Source: an uncultured Thiothrix sp. (lineage in GTDB: Bacteria > Pseudomonadota > Gammaproteobacteria > Thiotrichales > Thiotrichaceae). From it: DNA of 64,000 nucleotides. The stretch lies in contig NZ_CALMZC010000037.1 of assembly GCF_937873765.1 (NCBI RefSeq), positions 1 to 64,000 on the forward strand. Direction: 5' to 3'. The notes beneath the pieces are model-generated. The model was not told the origin of the DNA. It ran no database searches and saw nothing but the letters and a program-made list of their open reading frames with translations. Both the position numbers and the translations under genes were made by a program. Numbering within the stretch: position 1 is the first letter of the stretch; the number at the start of each line of letters is the position of its first letter. Below, piece after piece: positions 1 to 7,826 of the stretch.

Positions 1-100
1 TCGCTTAAGTTACTACCGCTTTAGTGGCTCTTCAACTCCTCTGGTGCATGACCGTATAATGAATTAGATAATTGTGCATAAAAACCTCTTAAATTGTAAA

Positions 101-127
101 TGTCCACAAGACAGAATCTTGTGGACA
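101..127 (-). terminator. Hairpin downstream of the small cysteine-rich ORF
   Basis: A perfect inverted repeat, TGTCCACAAG / CTTGTGGACA, has 10-bp arms and a 7-base loop. Read on the minus strand it follows the 40-codon ORF ending at 147 and is trailed by a T-rich but broken tract (TTTACAATTT). It may terminate that gene, though the tract is weaker than in a classic intrinsic terminator. Confidence 0.45.
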
Positions 128-146
128 ACAGATCATTGATGACTTA

Positions 147-269
147 CTAGCGAGACTGGTAAGGGCGGCAATGCTCGCAGACATGCTCTATGCGGCCTTT
201 GCGTACACGGACATAGCTAGTAACATGCACTAGACGTAAGTCTTTGCAAATACAGGAAAAAGTGCTCAT
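147..269 (-). CDS. Putative 40-residue cysteine-rich small protein
   Basis: ATG at 269 to TAG at 147 encodes 40 residues. It has a CxC pair near the start (Cys6, Cys8) and a CxxC pair near the end (Cys31, Cys34), which could form one zinc site. The start is preceded by AAGAGG eight bases upstream, a good ribosome binding site, and the stop is followed by a perfect hairpin. These signals favour a real small gene. The protein is very basic in the middle. I recognise no family, and its function is unknown. It could also be a chance ORF in a non-coding stretch. Confidence 0.45.
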   Translation of the reverse strand: MSTFSCICKDLRLVHVTSYVRVRKGRIEHVCEHCRPYQSR

Positions 270-368
270 CTAGATACCTCTTAAACTTTAGGGTTGAGAG
301 GATCTTGGTTATAGCTTTATCTATCAGATAAAGTGACTTTTGCCGTTCGGATCTGCTACAATTGGGTT

Positions 369-484
369 TGTTCCGACCATTTTGTTGCAGTTCTGGACAG
401 CGAGTAAGCGCCCTCTGGGCTTCTCTAAGTCAGACTAAACAAACAAATAAAACCCTCAATAGCGCCAACTATTGAGGGTTTTTG
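369..484 (+). ncRNA. Candidate small RNA ending at a strong terminator
   Basis: The plus strand has an intrinsic terminator at 449-484 but no plus-strand gene upstream of it in the window. A possible -10 box TACAAT at 357-362 would start transcription near 369 and give an RNA of about 115 nt with a GCCC/GGGC stem before the terminator. No match to 6S, SRP, RNase P or tmRNA could be recognised. The terminator could equally serve only the convergent gene ending at 486. Confidence 0.25.
449..484. terminator. Bidirectional intrinsic terminator
   Basis: A long perfect stem (AACCCTCAATAG against CTATTGAGGGTT) with loop CGCCAA is flanked by A-runs on the left and a T-run on the right. It can work in both directions. 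It sits two bases beyond the minus-strand gene ending at 486. Confidence 0.85.
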
Positions 485-485
485 T

Positions 486-932
486 TTATTTAATCCCTTC
501 ATTATCGTCTTGTTCTCCTTTTATTCTCGTTGTGCGGTACACGCCTTTTTTCTTTGGGACGCTAAAAATTGTTTCTTTACGCATCATACGGTTTAGGCGT
601 GCGTTAAGTTGTACCCTGTCAGCAATCTCTCCTTTGTCGCGATATAAAAGAACTATTAATTTGTCTAAAGAAATAATCCCACCTACTGAGTCAATGAGTC
701 TAATCAACTCCAATTCGTAATTGTCACTCTCATTCAGAGCTAATTGCTTGATGAGTTCGGGTGGCAAATCAAGTAGCTCATGAGGAGACAAATGTATAGG
801 ATCAAAATCTCTCCGCTCTGAAGGTGTAGTGAAAAGGTGTAGTTCAGATAGTAAATTGTTAAATAGCTCTTGGTCTTCTTTAGAAAGAACATCGATGATT
901 CTATTTATTAATTCACGGTATTTATCAAACAA
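486..932 (-). CDS. Hypothetical protein, 148 aa
   Basis: An acidic, mostly helical protein of 148 residues. The only in-frame start that fits is TTG at 932, with AAGGAG ten bases upstream, which supports translation. The C-terminal half (about residues 75-135) has the look of a winged-helix-type fold: a helix ending in a glycine pair, then an arginine-rich helix (NARLNRMMRKE) and a short basic hairpin (PKKKGVYRTTR). This is only an impression, and no family was recognised. The gene stands alone and ends at a strong terminator. It is AT-rich compared with nrdB next to it. Confidence 0.6.
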   Translation of the reverse strand: MFDKYRELINRIIDVLSKEDQELFNNLLSELHLFTTPSERRDFDPIHLSPHELLDLPPELIKQLALNESDNYELELIRLIDSVGGIISLDKLIVLLYRDKGEIADRVQLNARLNRMMRKETIFSVPKKKGVYRTTRIKGEQDDNEGIK

Positions 933-1069
933 AACAAAAAAACTCCTTATTAGAATAGATGACTGATTTTAGCACTTATGTCTAAATAATAGCAAGACAG
1001 AAGAGCATGAACAAAGTTTCTTTGCAAGGCATATAGAAAAAAATATTAAAATAGCAGAACCTTGTAAAA

Positions 1070-1090
1070 ATAGGCCAGCAGGCCATTTCA
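1070..1090 (-). terminator. Weak terminator candidate after nrdB
   Basis: On the minus strand GGCC-TGCT-GGCC forms a short stem followed by TATTTTTA, about 80 bases past the nrdB stop. The stem is only four pairs plus imperfect A/T pairs, so this is a tentative call. The rest of 933-1170 is AT-rich and shows no gene. Confidence 0.3.
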
Positions 1091-1170
1091 ATCTTTCAAA
1101 TACCTTGAGATAAGTAGCTATTTCCATTTTTCTTTTCTTTTCCTACTCATTTATTATCTTTTTTGGCTAT

Positions 1171-2538
1171 CTACTCCCACTTCAAAGCCCCACCCGTCTG
1201 ATACTCCGTCACCCGTGTTTCAAAGAAATTCTTCTCTTTGCGCATATTCGATTGCTCATCCAACCAAGGCAGGGCGTTTTTTGCACCGGGGAAGGGTTCT
1301 TCCATGCCTAAACTACGGGCGCGGCGATTGGCGATAAAGCGGAACTGTTCATGGTGGTCTTGTTGGCTGTAGCCCAAGATAGGGGTAGGGAGTAGGAATT
1401 TAGAATAAGCGACTTCAGCAGCTTCGGCTTCATCCCACATATCGCGGATGTCGCGCGGGTCGAGGATCACGTTTTCTTCTTGCATGATTTGGCGCACAAC
1501 ACGGATACCGAAGGAGCAGTGCATCACTTCATCGCGCATTATGTATTGCAATTGTTCTGCCGTACCTTTCATGAGACCACGACGTTGTAGCGCGAATACG
1601 GGTGAAAAGCCGTTATAGAACCAGCAGCCCTCGAAAATGCCAGAGAAGAACGCATAAGACAGGACAAACTCTTGCAAATCATCCGGCTGGCGCAGATCAA
1701 TGTCCGAGCGCATCACCGCATTTAAGCGCCGATTGGCAATCTGAATCTTTTGATTGATTTCTGGCACAACCCGATAGCGGTTGTAGATTTCGCTTTGATC
1801 TAAACCAATGGTTTCAATGCAATGCTGGTAAGTCCACGTGTGCAAAGCCTCTTCATAGACTTGACGCGCTTGGTAAATCTGCAATTCGGGCGCGGTCATT
1901 TTTTCCATGACAGCTAAACCAATATTGCGCATCGCGAGAATGTCAGAGGTGGTCAGATAAGCCAATACGTTTTCATAAACGTGGCGTTCTTCGGGTTTGA
2001 GCTTGTGGTGATAATCACTGACATCCTGCGCCATATTAATATCGAGCGGTGTCCAGTGATTTTTGTTGGCATTAATGAAGAATTCCCACGCCCAAGGGTA
2101 TTTGAAAGGCGCGAGTTGATTAATGTCCCCAAGACCATTGATGACTCGTTTGTCTTCCGAGTTAATCGGCTTCATCGGCGTGAAGGGCTGTTGTTCACCT
2201 ACTTCACGCCGACGAGCCGATAAGCTCGCCTTTAACGTTGCTGGCGGCGTCTGCGCAAGACTTGTTGTTTCTTGCGTTGGATGCGTTGCACGTCGTTGCG
2301 AGCCGGAGTCTGAGTCATTTGCACTGTCCCCAAAAGTTAAAGATTGAACAAAATGTGTATCACTAGCGGGATACTCCAAGCTTGGCTCGGTATTGTTTTT
2401 TTCTACTTGTTCGACAGCCTCACCCTGATCAACAGCTTTATCCGTGATCAATGTGACACTTTTATTTCTATCCAGTTCGGGGCGCGATTGTACACTTGTG
2501 TTTGGCAGAGCTAAAGGGTTATCCCAGTTGAGTGTCAT
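1171..2538 (-). CDS. nrdB: Ribonucleotide reductase class Ia, beta subunit
   Basis: Small subunit (R2) of aerobic ribonucleotide reductase. It houses the di-iron centre and tyrosyl radical that start nucleotide reduction in NrdA. The ferritin-like core runs from about residue 135 to 430. The metal ligands are visible: Asp in LTTSDILAM, Glu and His in YEEALHTWTY, Glu in GIFEGCW, and Glu/His in RDEVMHC. The radical tyrosine is four residues after the first His, so this is the tyrosyl-radical type rather than the Chlamydia-like Phe type. The C-terminal tail that docks on NrdA is present. The first ~125 residues are a variable, Ser/Thr/Gln-rich extension, also seen in Pseudomonas-type NrdB. At 455 aa it is slightly longer than those. 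It is separated from nrdA by an unrelated gene, which is unusual. Confidence 0.95.
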   Translation of the reverse strand: MTLNWDNPLALPNTSVQSRPELDRNKSVTLITDKAVDQGEAVEQVEKNNTEPSLEYPASDTHFVQSLTFGDSANDSDSGSQRRATHPTQETTSLAQTPPATLKASLSARRREVGEQQPFTPMKPINSEDKRVINGLGDINQLAPFKYPWAWEFFINANKNHWTPLDINMAQDVSDYHHKLKPEERHVYENVLAYLTTSDILAMRNIGLAVMEKMTAPELQIYQARQVYEEALHTWTYQHCIETIGLDQSEIYNRYRVVPEINQKIQIANRRLNAVMRSDIDLRQPDDLQEFVLSYAFFSGIFEGCWFYNGFSPVFALQRRGLMKGTAEQLQYIMRDEVMHCSFGIRVVRQIMQEENVILDPRDIRDMWDEAEAAEVAYSKFLLPTPILGYSQQDHHEQFRFIANRRARSLGMEEPFPGAKNALPWLDEQSNMRKEKNFFETRVTEYQTGGALKWE

Positions 2539-2557
2539 AAAATTTTTCCTTCATAAC

Positions 2558-3514
2558 TTAGAACGGTAATGCGTGACGGGATAGTCCTATCCGAAATTGA
2601 AAGTTAAAATAGTTTTGTATCAAAGTATGAGCTAACTGTAGGCAGTTTAGTGTGTTTGTTGTCTGAAGACTAAAATTAGAGTTTCTATGAGAAATATCAT
2701 TTCTGATTATTCGGCATTGATGTGCTTGATCTGATACCTCATTGCTAATTAATCTTTGGTTGTTAAGGAAATTAATGATTTCGTATATCCGAGACTCATC
2801 ATTAATATTACAAGGAGTTGCTAGTAATTGATTATCCCGTACAATTTGCCTACATTTACCCTCAATGATAAACCACGCTATTGTGAATGATGTCTCATTT
2901 GATAAAGACTGATAAGCTGAGAGGCTTCTACTTAATAAGGCTATATCTTTAGTTAAGTTTGAATCTGAAAAAACTCTTTCAAAATTTGAAGAAACTCTTT
3001 CTAAAGTACTTCTTGAGACCACTCTACTTATGTAAATTTCGGCGCTTATTCCAATAGGTACGCATTGATTGTGAGTACTCCAAAATCTACGCTCTTGGTA
3101 GTGTCTAGACCAACTTTGTGTGGCAATATCTTCACCCCGACTGTAGCAGATAAATGAGTGATTTATAGTAATTTCATTTACTCGAAAATAATGAACTCGC
3201 TCTATTTCTATAAGAGCTGAGTCTAGAAATAAGTTAAGTATATTAAGTAGATTGATATAATGTTCTATTATCGATTCAGTTTGATTTCTTTCTAAAGTTT
3301 CACTATTTTCAGGTATCTCTAAATTATGAAGTCGAAGTAGTATTCGTCCATCACGCCAAAATCTTAAAGTATATTCTGGCTTAATATCTTCAAAAACTAC
3401 TTCAGCCATTTGACTGTTAAAAGTTTGCTCGTTAGGATTGTTTTCCAAGTCACCCTTATCAACAGCCATATAAGGTAGGGTAGGATAAAATGCTAAAAAA
3501 TTTTCATTAGTCAT
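2558..3514 (-). CDS. HEPN-like hypothetical protein inserted between nrdA and nrdB
   Basis: This 318-residue protein from ATG at 3514 lies 14 bases after the nrdA stop; an upstream TTG at 3538 would overlap nrdA. The C-terminal 100 residues are helical and contain RNDISH (about residues 271-276), matching the R-x4-H signature of HEPN RNases and preceded by the usual helix-plus-RII pattern. The N-terminal two thirds are unrecognised and rich in Asn, Ser, Ile and Arg. The gene is visibly more AT-rich than nrdA and nrdB, which suggests late acquisition. Its layout (variable sensor-like N-terminus, HEPN C-terminus) resembles single-gene defence proteins such as ApeA, but that is inference. It must be co-transcribed with the nrd genes unless an internal promoter exists. 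Confidence 0.65.
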   Translation of the reverse strand: MTNENFLAFYPTLPYMAVDKGDLENNPNEQTFNSQMAEVVFEDIKPEYTLRFWRDGRILLRLHNLEIPENSETLERNQTESIIEHYINLLNILNLFLDSALIEIERVHYFRVNEITINHSFICYSRGEDIATQSWSRHYQERRFWSTHNQCVPIGISAEIYISRVVSRSTLERVSSNFERVFSDSNLTKDIALLSRSLSAYQSLSNETSFTIAWFIIEGKCRQIVRDNQLLATPCNINDESRIYEIINFLNNQRLISNEVSDQAHQCRIIRNDISHRNSNFSLQTTNTLNCLQLAHTLIQNYFNFQFRIGLSRHALPF

Positions 3515-3528
3515 AATTAATAGCTCAA

Positions 3529-6500
3529 TTACTGACAAGCCTCACAATCAGGATCAAGCAGCGAGCACGCTTTCGGTGCAGCCGAACCGACTTCTAGTAA
3601 ATTCGTTGCCATTTTCACATTGGGCTTTTTCTCAACGGCTGGCTCAGAAGCATCATTTAGCTTTTCGACGCCAGTTGCACCAATCGAACGCAGGTAGTAA
3701 GTGGTTTTTAAGCCACGTACCCAAGCCAGTTTGTATAAATTATCCAGCTTCGCGCCATTCGGTTCTGCCATATACAGATTCAATGATTGGCCTTGATCAA
3801 TCCATTTTTGGCGGCGGCTGGCTGCTTCGACTAACCAACGGGCATCCATTTCAAAGGCGGTTGCATATTTGCGGCGTAAGTCCTCGGGCACACGGTCGAG
3901 TTTTTGCACTGAGCCATCGAAGTATTTCAGATCGTTGATCATTACTTCGTCCCACATCTCTAGTGCTTGCAAATCTTCCACTAAATAAGGGTTGATTACC
4001 GTGAATTCACCGGACAGATTCGATTTCACAAATAGGTTTTGATAAGTCGGTTCGATGGATTGAGAGACACCACAAATATTCGAAATCGTAGCAGTGGGGG
4101 CAATCGCCATGGTGTTCGAGTTGCGCATGCCTTGTTGCTTAATCAGATTGCGTAAAGCATCCCAATCTAAAGTTTGCGTGGTGTCGACATTGAAATAAGC
4201 ACCGCGCTCTTCGCCCAGTAAACTTAAGGAGTCAATTGGCAGAATCCCTTTACTCCACAACGAACCGTTATAGCTTGGATATTTGCCACGCTCTGCGGCT
4301 AAGTTGCTGGAAGCACGAATCGCAAAATAGGACACAGCTTCCATGCTGCGATCCGCAAATTCCAAAGCTGCTTCCGAGGCATAAGCCAGATTCATTTTAT
4401 ACAGCGCGTCTTGGAAGCCCATGATGCCCATACCCACCGGGCGATGACGCAAATTCGATTTACGCGCTTGTGGAACGCTGTAATAGTTGTAGTCGATCAC
4501 GTTATCGAGCATACGCATCGCGGTATTTACGGTGCGTTCAAGCTTTTCCATATCTAAGCCAGCAGCCGTGGTATGCGAGACCATATTGATCGAACCCAAA
4601 TTACACACTGCAATTTCGCTGTCATTGGTATGCAGCGTGATTTCGGTACACAAATTCGAGCTATGTACTACACCCACATGCTGATTGGTATAGCGAATAT
4701 TGCAAGGGTCTTTAAACGTAATCCAAGGATGACCGGTTTCAAACAGCATCCCCAACATCTTCCGCCAGAGCTGATTCGCAGGCAGTTTGCGGGAGAGCTT
4801 AAGCTCACCGCGTGCGGCTTTGGCTTCGTATTCTTCATAACGCTGTTCAAAGGCTTGACCGGTGAGATCATGCAAATCCGGTGCATCATCCGGCGAGAAC
4901 AGCGTCCAGTCTTTATCTTCTGCGACCCGCTTCATGAATAGATCAGGAATCCAATTCGCGGTATTCATATCATGAGTACGCCGCCGCTCATCGCCGGTGT
5001 TTTTGCGTAACTCTAAGAAATCTTCAATGTCGATATGCCAGGTTTCGAGATAGGCACAGACCGCACCCTTGCGTTTGCCGCCATTATGGGCTAACGCAGC
5101 CGTAGTCATATACGATTCATCGCCTTCCACGATTAAATCGAGCACGAAAGGCACAGTCGGAATAGTTTCAACACTCCGTAATCGGCTGAACACGCAGCCC
5201 TTATGGGTAATCCAGTTTTGCTTAGTGATAGCTTTGCAGTTCACTAATTGAGCGATTTCTGCCACGGATGGAATGCGAATATCGTAGGCTTTAGTCGTTC
5301 CGGTGAAGTGAATTTGCGAACCATCAGAACGTGTATCTGTATGTGCATTGTCACGTTCACGGTATTGCCCGGCGGTTGGAACGCCTAAACGCAAGCACTG
5401 ATAACGCAAACCTTCTGCTAAAGTACGTGAAGTACTGGTGAAATAGATTTCTTTGCCACGACTTACACCGCCATCGGTTTCGAGCAAGCCTTGAATCAGC
5501 GCTAAAGTTTGTGGGCGTGGTAAATGGGCGAATTGGCGTGCAATGCGCTTTTCACCTTTGGCATTATAAAGATCGTTATAAGTGAAGGGCAAAGTGGCAG
5601 CACCCGCACTGACAATGCGTCCTGTTGTGCCATCACGCACTACACCTTGACCACTTGCCCAACAGATTTGTAAATAAGTTTCGCTATGGCCGGTTTCCCA
5701 GCAATGAATGCCACGAGCTGCTAAATAATCGCGTACAAATTGCAAATGGCTATCGTTTTGCGGATTACCGGAAACACCCCATTCCATGCCATCTTTGCTC
5801 ATGTGACCATCGCCGAGCAAAATGCCATAAAGACGAGCATCTTCTGCGCTGAAACCATCCACCACGCTGGTTTCAGTTGGAATCACTTGTGCTACATAAT
5901 CGCCTGCTTGTAATTGACCTGCTTCGATCCAAGCTGCTGCGACCTTACCATTTTCCAACCACTTGCGCGTGCGAGCAACCGCTTGCTCCATCGGTATACC
6001 TTTAATCGCCCAGAGCGGATGCCCTGCGGTGACTTTGACTGGCTCAATGGCATGTTTCACCTCGAGTGCCACCATAGGATCATGCTGATTATAAGTCATT
6101 ACTTGTTTGACTTCGCGGTAAGTACCACTAATGCCCAGCACTAAATCACCCGCTTTCACTTCGCGAATCGCTTTAGTGCCATCGGCGGTATGCAATAAGG
6201 CATCCGGTGCAAAGCATTGATTCACCGCGACCGCCGTATCATTCGCCACTTTCAAGAACGGGACAACACCTTGCGATTGCCCATTTGTGCCTTTGATATG
6301 CGAGCCCATCCCACGCACGCGGCTCCAATCATTACCTAAACCACCCGCGAATTTTGACAAGAGCGCATTATCTTTAATCGCGCCATAAATCCCATCCAGA
6401 TCATCGGGAACAGTCGTCAAATAGCAGGAGGATAATTGCGGGCGCAGGGTGCCGGAATTGAACAAGGTGGGTGTGCTGCTCATGAAGTCGAAGCTGGAGA

Positions 6501-7527
6501 GTAAGTTATAGAACTCAATTGCACGTGTTTCACGGTCGACTTCATTAATGGCTAAACCCATGGCTACCCGCATAAAGAACACTTGCGGCAGTTCAAAACG
6601 TGTACCTTGATGATGCAAGAAATAACGGTCGTAGAGGGTTTGTAAGCCTAAATAACTGAATTGCAGGTCACGCTCAGGTTTGAGTGCAGCACCTAAAGCT
6701 TTCAGGTCATAACGGCCTAATTCATCCGCAAGCAGATTCACTTCAATGCCACGCTTGATGGCTTTGCTGAGCGCTTCGGTATACAAATCTTGCATTTCAT
6801 GTTGCGTCGCTTCGGTGGTTTGGCCTTCTAAAAAGCTCAAAACTTCACGGCGCAAGCTATCCATCAGCATCCGTGCTGCCACTTGTGAATAGTTAGGGTG
6901 ATGATCAATCAGTACGCGGGTACTAATAATCAGCGCGGTAGCGACTTCTTTCTCAGAAATACCATCATATAAATTGCGTAAAGCCCCTTGGGTGACTTGC
7001 GCTGCATCAACGCCGTCAAGTCCTTCGACTGATTCAGCGATGATTTTGTGTAAGCGTTCTTCGTCGAGTGGGCGCAACTCACCATTATCTAATTTAACTT
7101 TAATGGCTAAATCGGCCTTGGCTTTGCCTTTTTTATCCTTTTTAGCCCGTAACTTAGCGCGTTCTTCACGATAGAGCACATAACTACGTGCGACTTTATG
7201 TTCACCCGCACGCATGAGCGCTAATTCCACTTGATCTTGAATATCTTCAATATGAATCATGCCGCCATCAGGCATGCGGCGGAATAAACCCTCGATCACT
7301 TGTTCAGTGAGATTTTTTACCGTGTCATGAATCCGTGCGGAGCCAGAAGCAGAACTACCTTCCACCTCTAGAAAAGCTTTGGTTAAAGCGATATGAATTT
7401 TTGAGGCATTAAAGTCAGTGACTTCACCATTCCGGCGGATCACCTTGCACTTAGGAGTAGAAAATTGCGGTACTTTTATGTCTTCAAGGCTACCAGATTT
7501 TTGTACTTTTAAATTGGCTGAGTGCAT
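3529..7527 (-). CDS. nrdA: Ribonucleotide reductase class Ia, alpha subunit, with intein
   Basis: Large catalytic subunit that reduces ribonucleoside diphosphates. ATG at 7527 is chosen because AGAGG sits just upstream; a TTG at 7560 would add 11 residues. Two ATP-cone-like segments lie at the N-terminus (CKVIRRNGEVTDF and the region around VKLDNGELRPL). Catalytic landmarks are the redox cysteine in SSCYLTT, the radical Cys with Asn and Glu in SSNLCTEITL, the second redox Cys in AVCNLGS, and the C-terminal shuttle CEAC. A 378-residue intein interrupts the protein between NQ and GGKRKG. The spliced protein would be 954 aa, close to Pseudomonas NrdA. Redox cysteines lie on both sides of the intein, so activity needs splicing or re-association of fragments. 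Confidence 0.95.
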   Translation of the reverse strand: MHSANLKVQKSGSLEDIKVPQFSTPKCKVIRRNGEVTDFNASKIHIALTKAFLEVEGSSASGSARIHDTVKNLTEQVIEGLFRRMPDGGMIHIEDIQDQVELALMRAGEHKVARSYVLYREERAKLRAKKDKKGKAKADLAIKVKLDNGELRPLDEERLHKIIAESVEGLDGVDAAQVTQGALRNLYDGISEKEVATALIISTRVLIDHHPNYSQVAARMLMDSLRREVLSFLEGQTTEATQHEMQDLYTEALSKAIKRGIEVNLLADELGRYDLKALGAALKPERDLQFSYLGLQTLYDRYFLHHQGTRFELPQVFFMRVAMGLAINEVDRETRAIEFYNLLSSFDFMSSTPTLFNSGTLRPQLSSCYLTTVPDDLDGIYGAIKDNALLSKFAGGLGNDWSRVRGMGSHIKGTNGQSQGVVPFLKVANDTAVAVNQCFAPDALLHTADGTKAIREVKAGDLVLGISGTYREVKQVMTYNQHDPMVALEVKHAIEPVKVTAGHPLWAIKGIPMEQAVARTRKWLENGKVAAAWIEAGQLQAGDYVAQVIPTETSVVDGFSAEDARLYGILLGDGHMSKDGMEWGVSGNPQNDSHLQFVRDYLAARGIHCWETGHSETYLQICWASGQGVVRDGTTGRIVSAGAATLPFTYNDLYNAKGEKRIARQFAHLPRPQTLALIQGLLETDGGVSRGKEIYFTSTSRTLAEGLRYQCLRLGVPTAGQYRERDNAHTDTRSDGSQIHFTGTTKAYDIRIPSVAEIAQLVNCKAITKQNWITHKGCVFSRLRSVETIPTVPFVLDLIVEGDESYMTTAALAHNGGKRKGAVCAYLETWHIDIEDFLELRKNTGDERRRTHDMNTANWIPDLFMKRVAEDKDWTLFSPDDAPDLHDLTGQAFEQRYEEYEAKAARGELKLSRKLPANQLWRKMLGMLFETGHPWITFKDPCNIRYTNQHVGVVHSSNLCTEITLHTNDSEIAVCNLGSINMVSHTTAAGLDMEKLERTVNTAMRMLDNVIDYNYYSVPQARKSNLRHRPVGMGIMGFQDALYKMNLAYASEAALEFADRSMEAVSYFAIRASSNLAAERGKYPSYNGSLWSKGILPIDSLSLLGEERGAYFNVDTTQTLDWDALRNLIKQQGMRNSNTMAIAPTATISNICGVSQSIEPTYQNLFVKSNLSGEFTVINPYLVEDLQALEMWDEVMINDLKYFDGSVQKLDRVPEDLRRKYATAFEMDARWLVEAASRRQKWIDQGQSLNLYMAEPNGAKLDNLYKLAWVRGLKTTYYLRSIGATGVEKLNDASEPAVEKKPNVKMATNLLEVGSAAPKACSLLDPDCEACQ
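5083..6216 (-). mobile_element. LAGLIDADG intein in NrdA with glycine at +1
   Basis: This 378-residue in-frame insertion occupies residues 438-815 of NrdA (from ATG 7527). It begins with Cys (CFAPDALL, block A), has a block B with Thr and His (VTAGHPL), two LAGLIDADG motifs (YGILLGDGHMS and LIQGLLETDGGV) of a homing endonuclease, block F (LDLIVEGDESY) and ends in ALAHN. The boundaries are fixed because NQ-GGKRKG is contiguous in other NrdA proteins. The next residue is therefore Gly, where standard inteins need Cys, Ser or Thr for the second splicing step. The junction reads cleanly in the DNA with no frameshift. Splicing may follow an unusual route, or only cleavage may occur. Confidence 0.9.
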
Positions 7528-7652
7528 AAATACCTCTACCCCATGCAGAGTTGGGGGCAAATTGTTTAAAAAATATCGTTGGGGGGTAGATTAAGTATAG
7601 CAGTCTAATAAAGGTCTATCTACTAGATGCTGTATTATGATTCTATAAGTAT

Positions 7653-7668
7653 CTACTATATATTGTTA
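7653..7668. promoter_or_regulatory. Candidate NrdR box upstream of nrdA
   Basis: CTATATATTGT within this 16-base site is identical to the core of a known E. coli nrdHIEF NrdR box. It lies about 130 bases before the nrdA start. NrdR boxes usually come in pairs about 31 bases apart. The segment near 7622-7637 is only a poor partner, so the call is tentative. Confidence 0.4.
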
Positions 7669-7674
7669 GCAAGC

Positions 7675-7736
7675 TGTGGATAAGCTAGCATAAATTGGCC
7701 GATAACTGTGCCAAAGCAAGGCTTGTTTGTGGATAA
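7675..7736 (-). promoter_or_regulatory. Two consensus DnaA boxes upstream of nrdA
   Basis: TGTGGATAA occurs at 7675-7683 and 7728-7736; on the minus strand both read TTATCCACA, the perfect DnaA box. They share orientation and are 53 bases apart, 150-200 bases before the nrdA start. DnaA binding upstream of nrdAB is known in E. coli, where it ties nucleotide supply to replication initiation. Confidence 0.6.
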
Positions 7737-7776
7737 GTTTGTCGAAGTGGGGGCGCTGCTAACCGTGTTTTAGGCG

Positions 7777-7808
7777 AAAAAAAACCCCATCCAACAGGAT
7801 GAGGTTTT
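7777..7808 (-). terminator. Intrinsic terminator of fusA
   Basis: On the minus strand a CCTCATCC / GGATGGGG stem (one G-U pair) with loop TGTT is followed by eight T residues. It starts about 20 bases after the fusA stop and separates it from the nrdA upstream region. Confidence 0.85.
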
Positions 7809-7826
7809 GTTGATCATTACGAATGA

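Noticed and set aside
1953..2347. ORFs of 60-80 codons inside nrdB on both strands
   Set aside because: They are shadows of nrdB; the real frame has all catalytic residues and continuous family similarity.
5083..6216. Free-standing homing endonuclease gene inside nrdA
   Set aside because: The frame is continuous with nrdA on both sides and has intein blocks A, B, F and G, so it is an intein.
7675..7736. DnaA boxes as part of a replication origin
   Set aside because: Only two boxes, no AT-rich unwinding region, and none of dnaA, dnaN, gidA or parAB nearby. Control of nrdA fits better.
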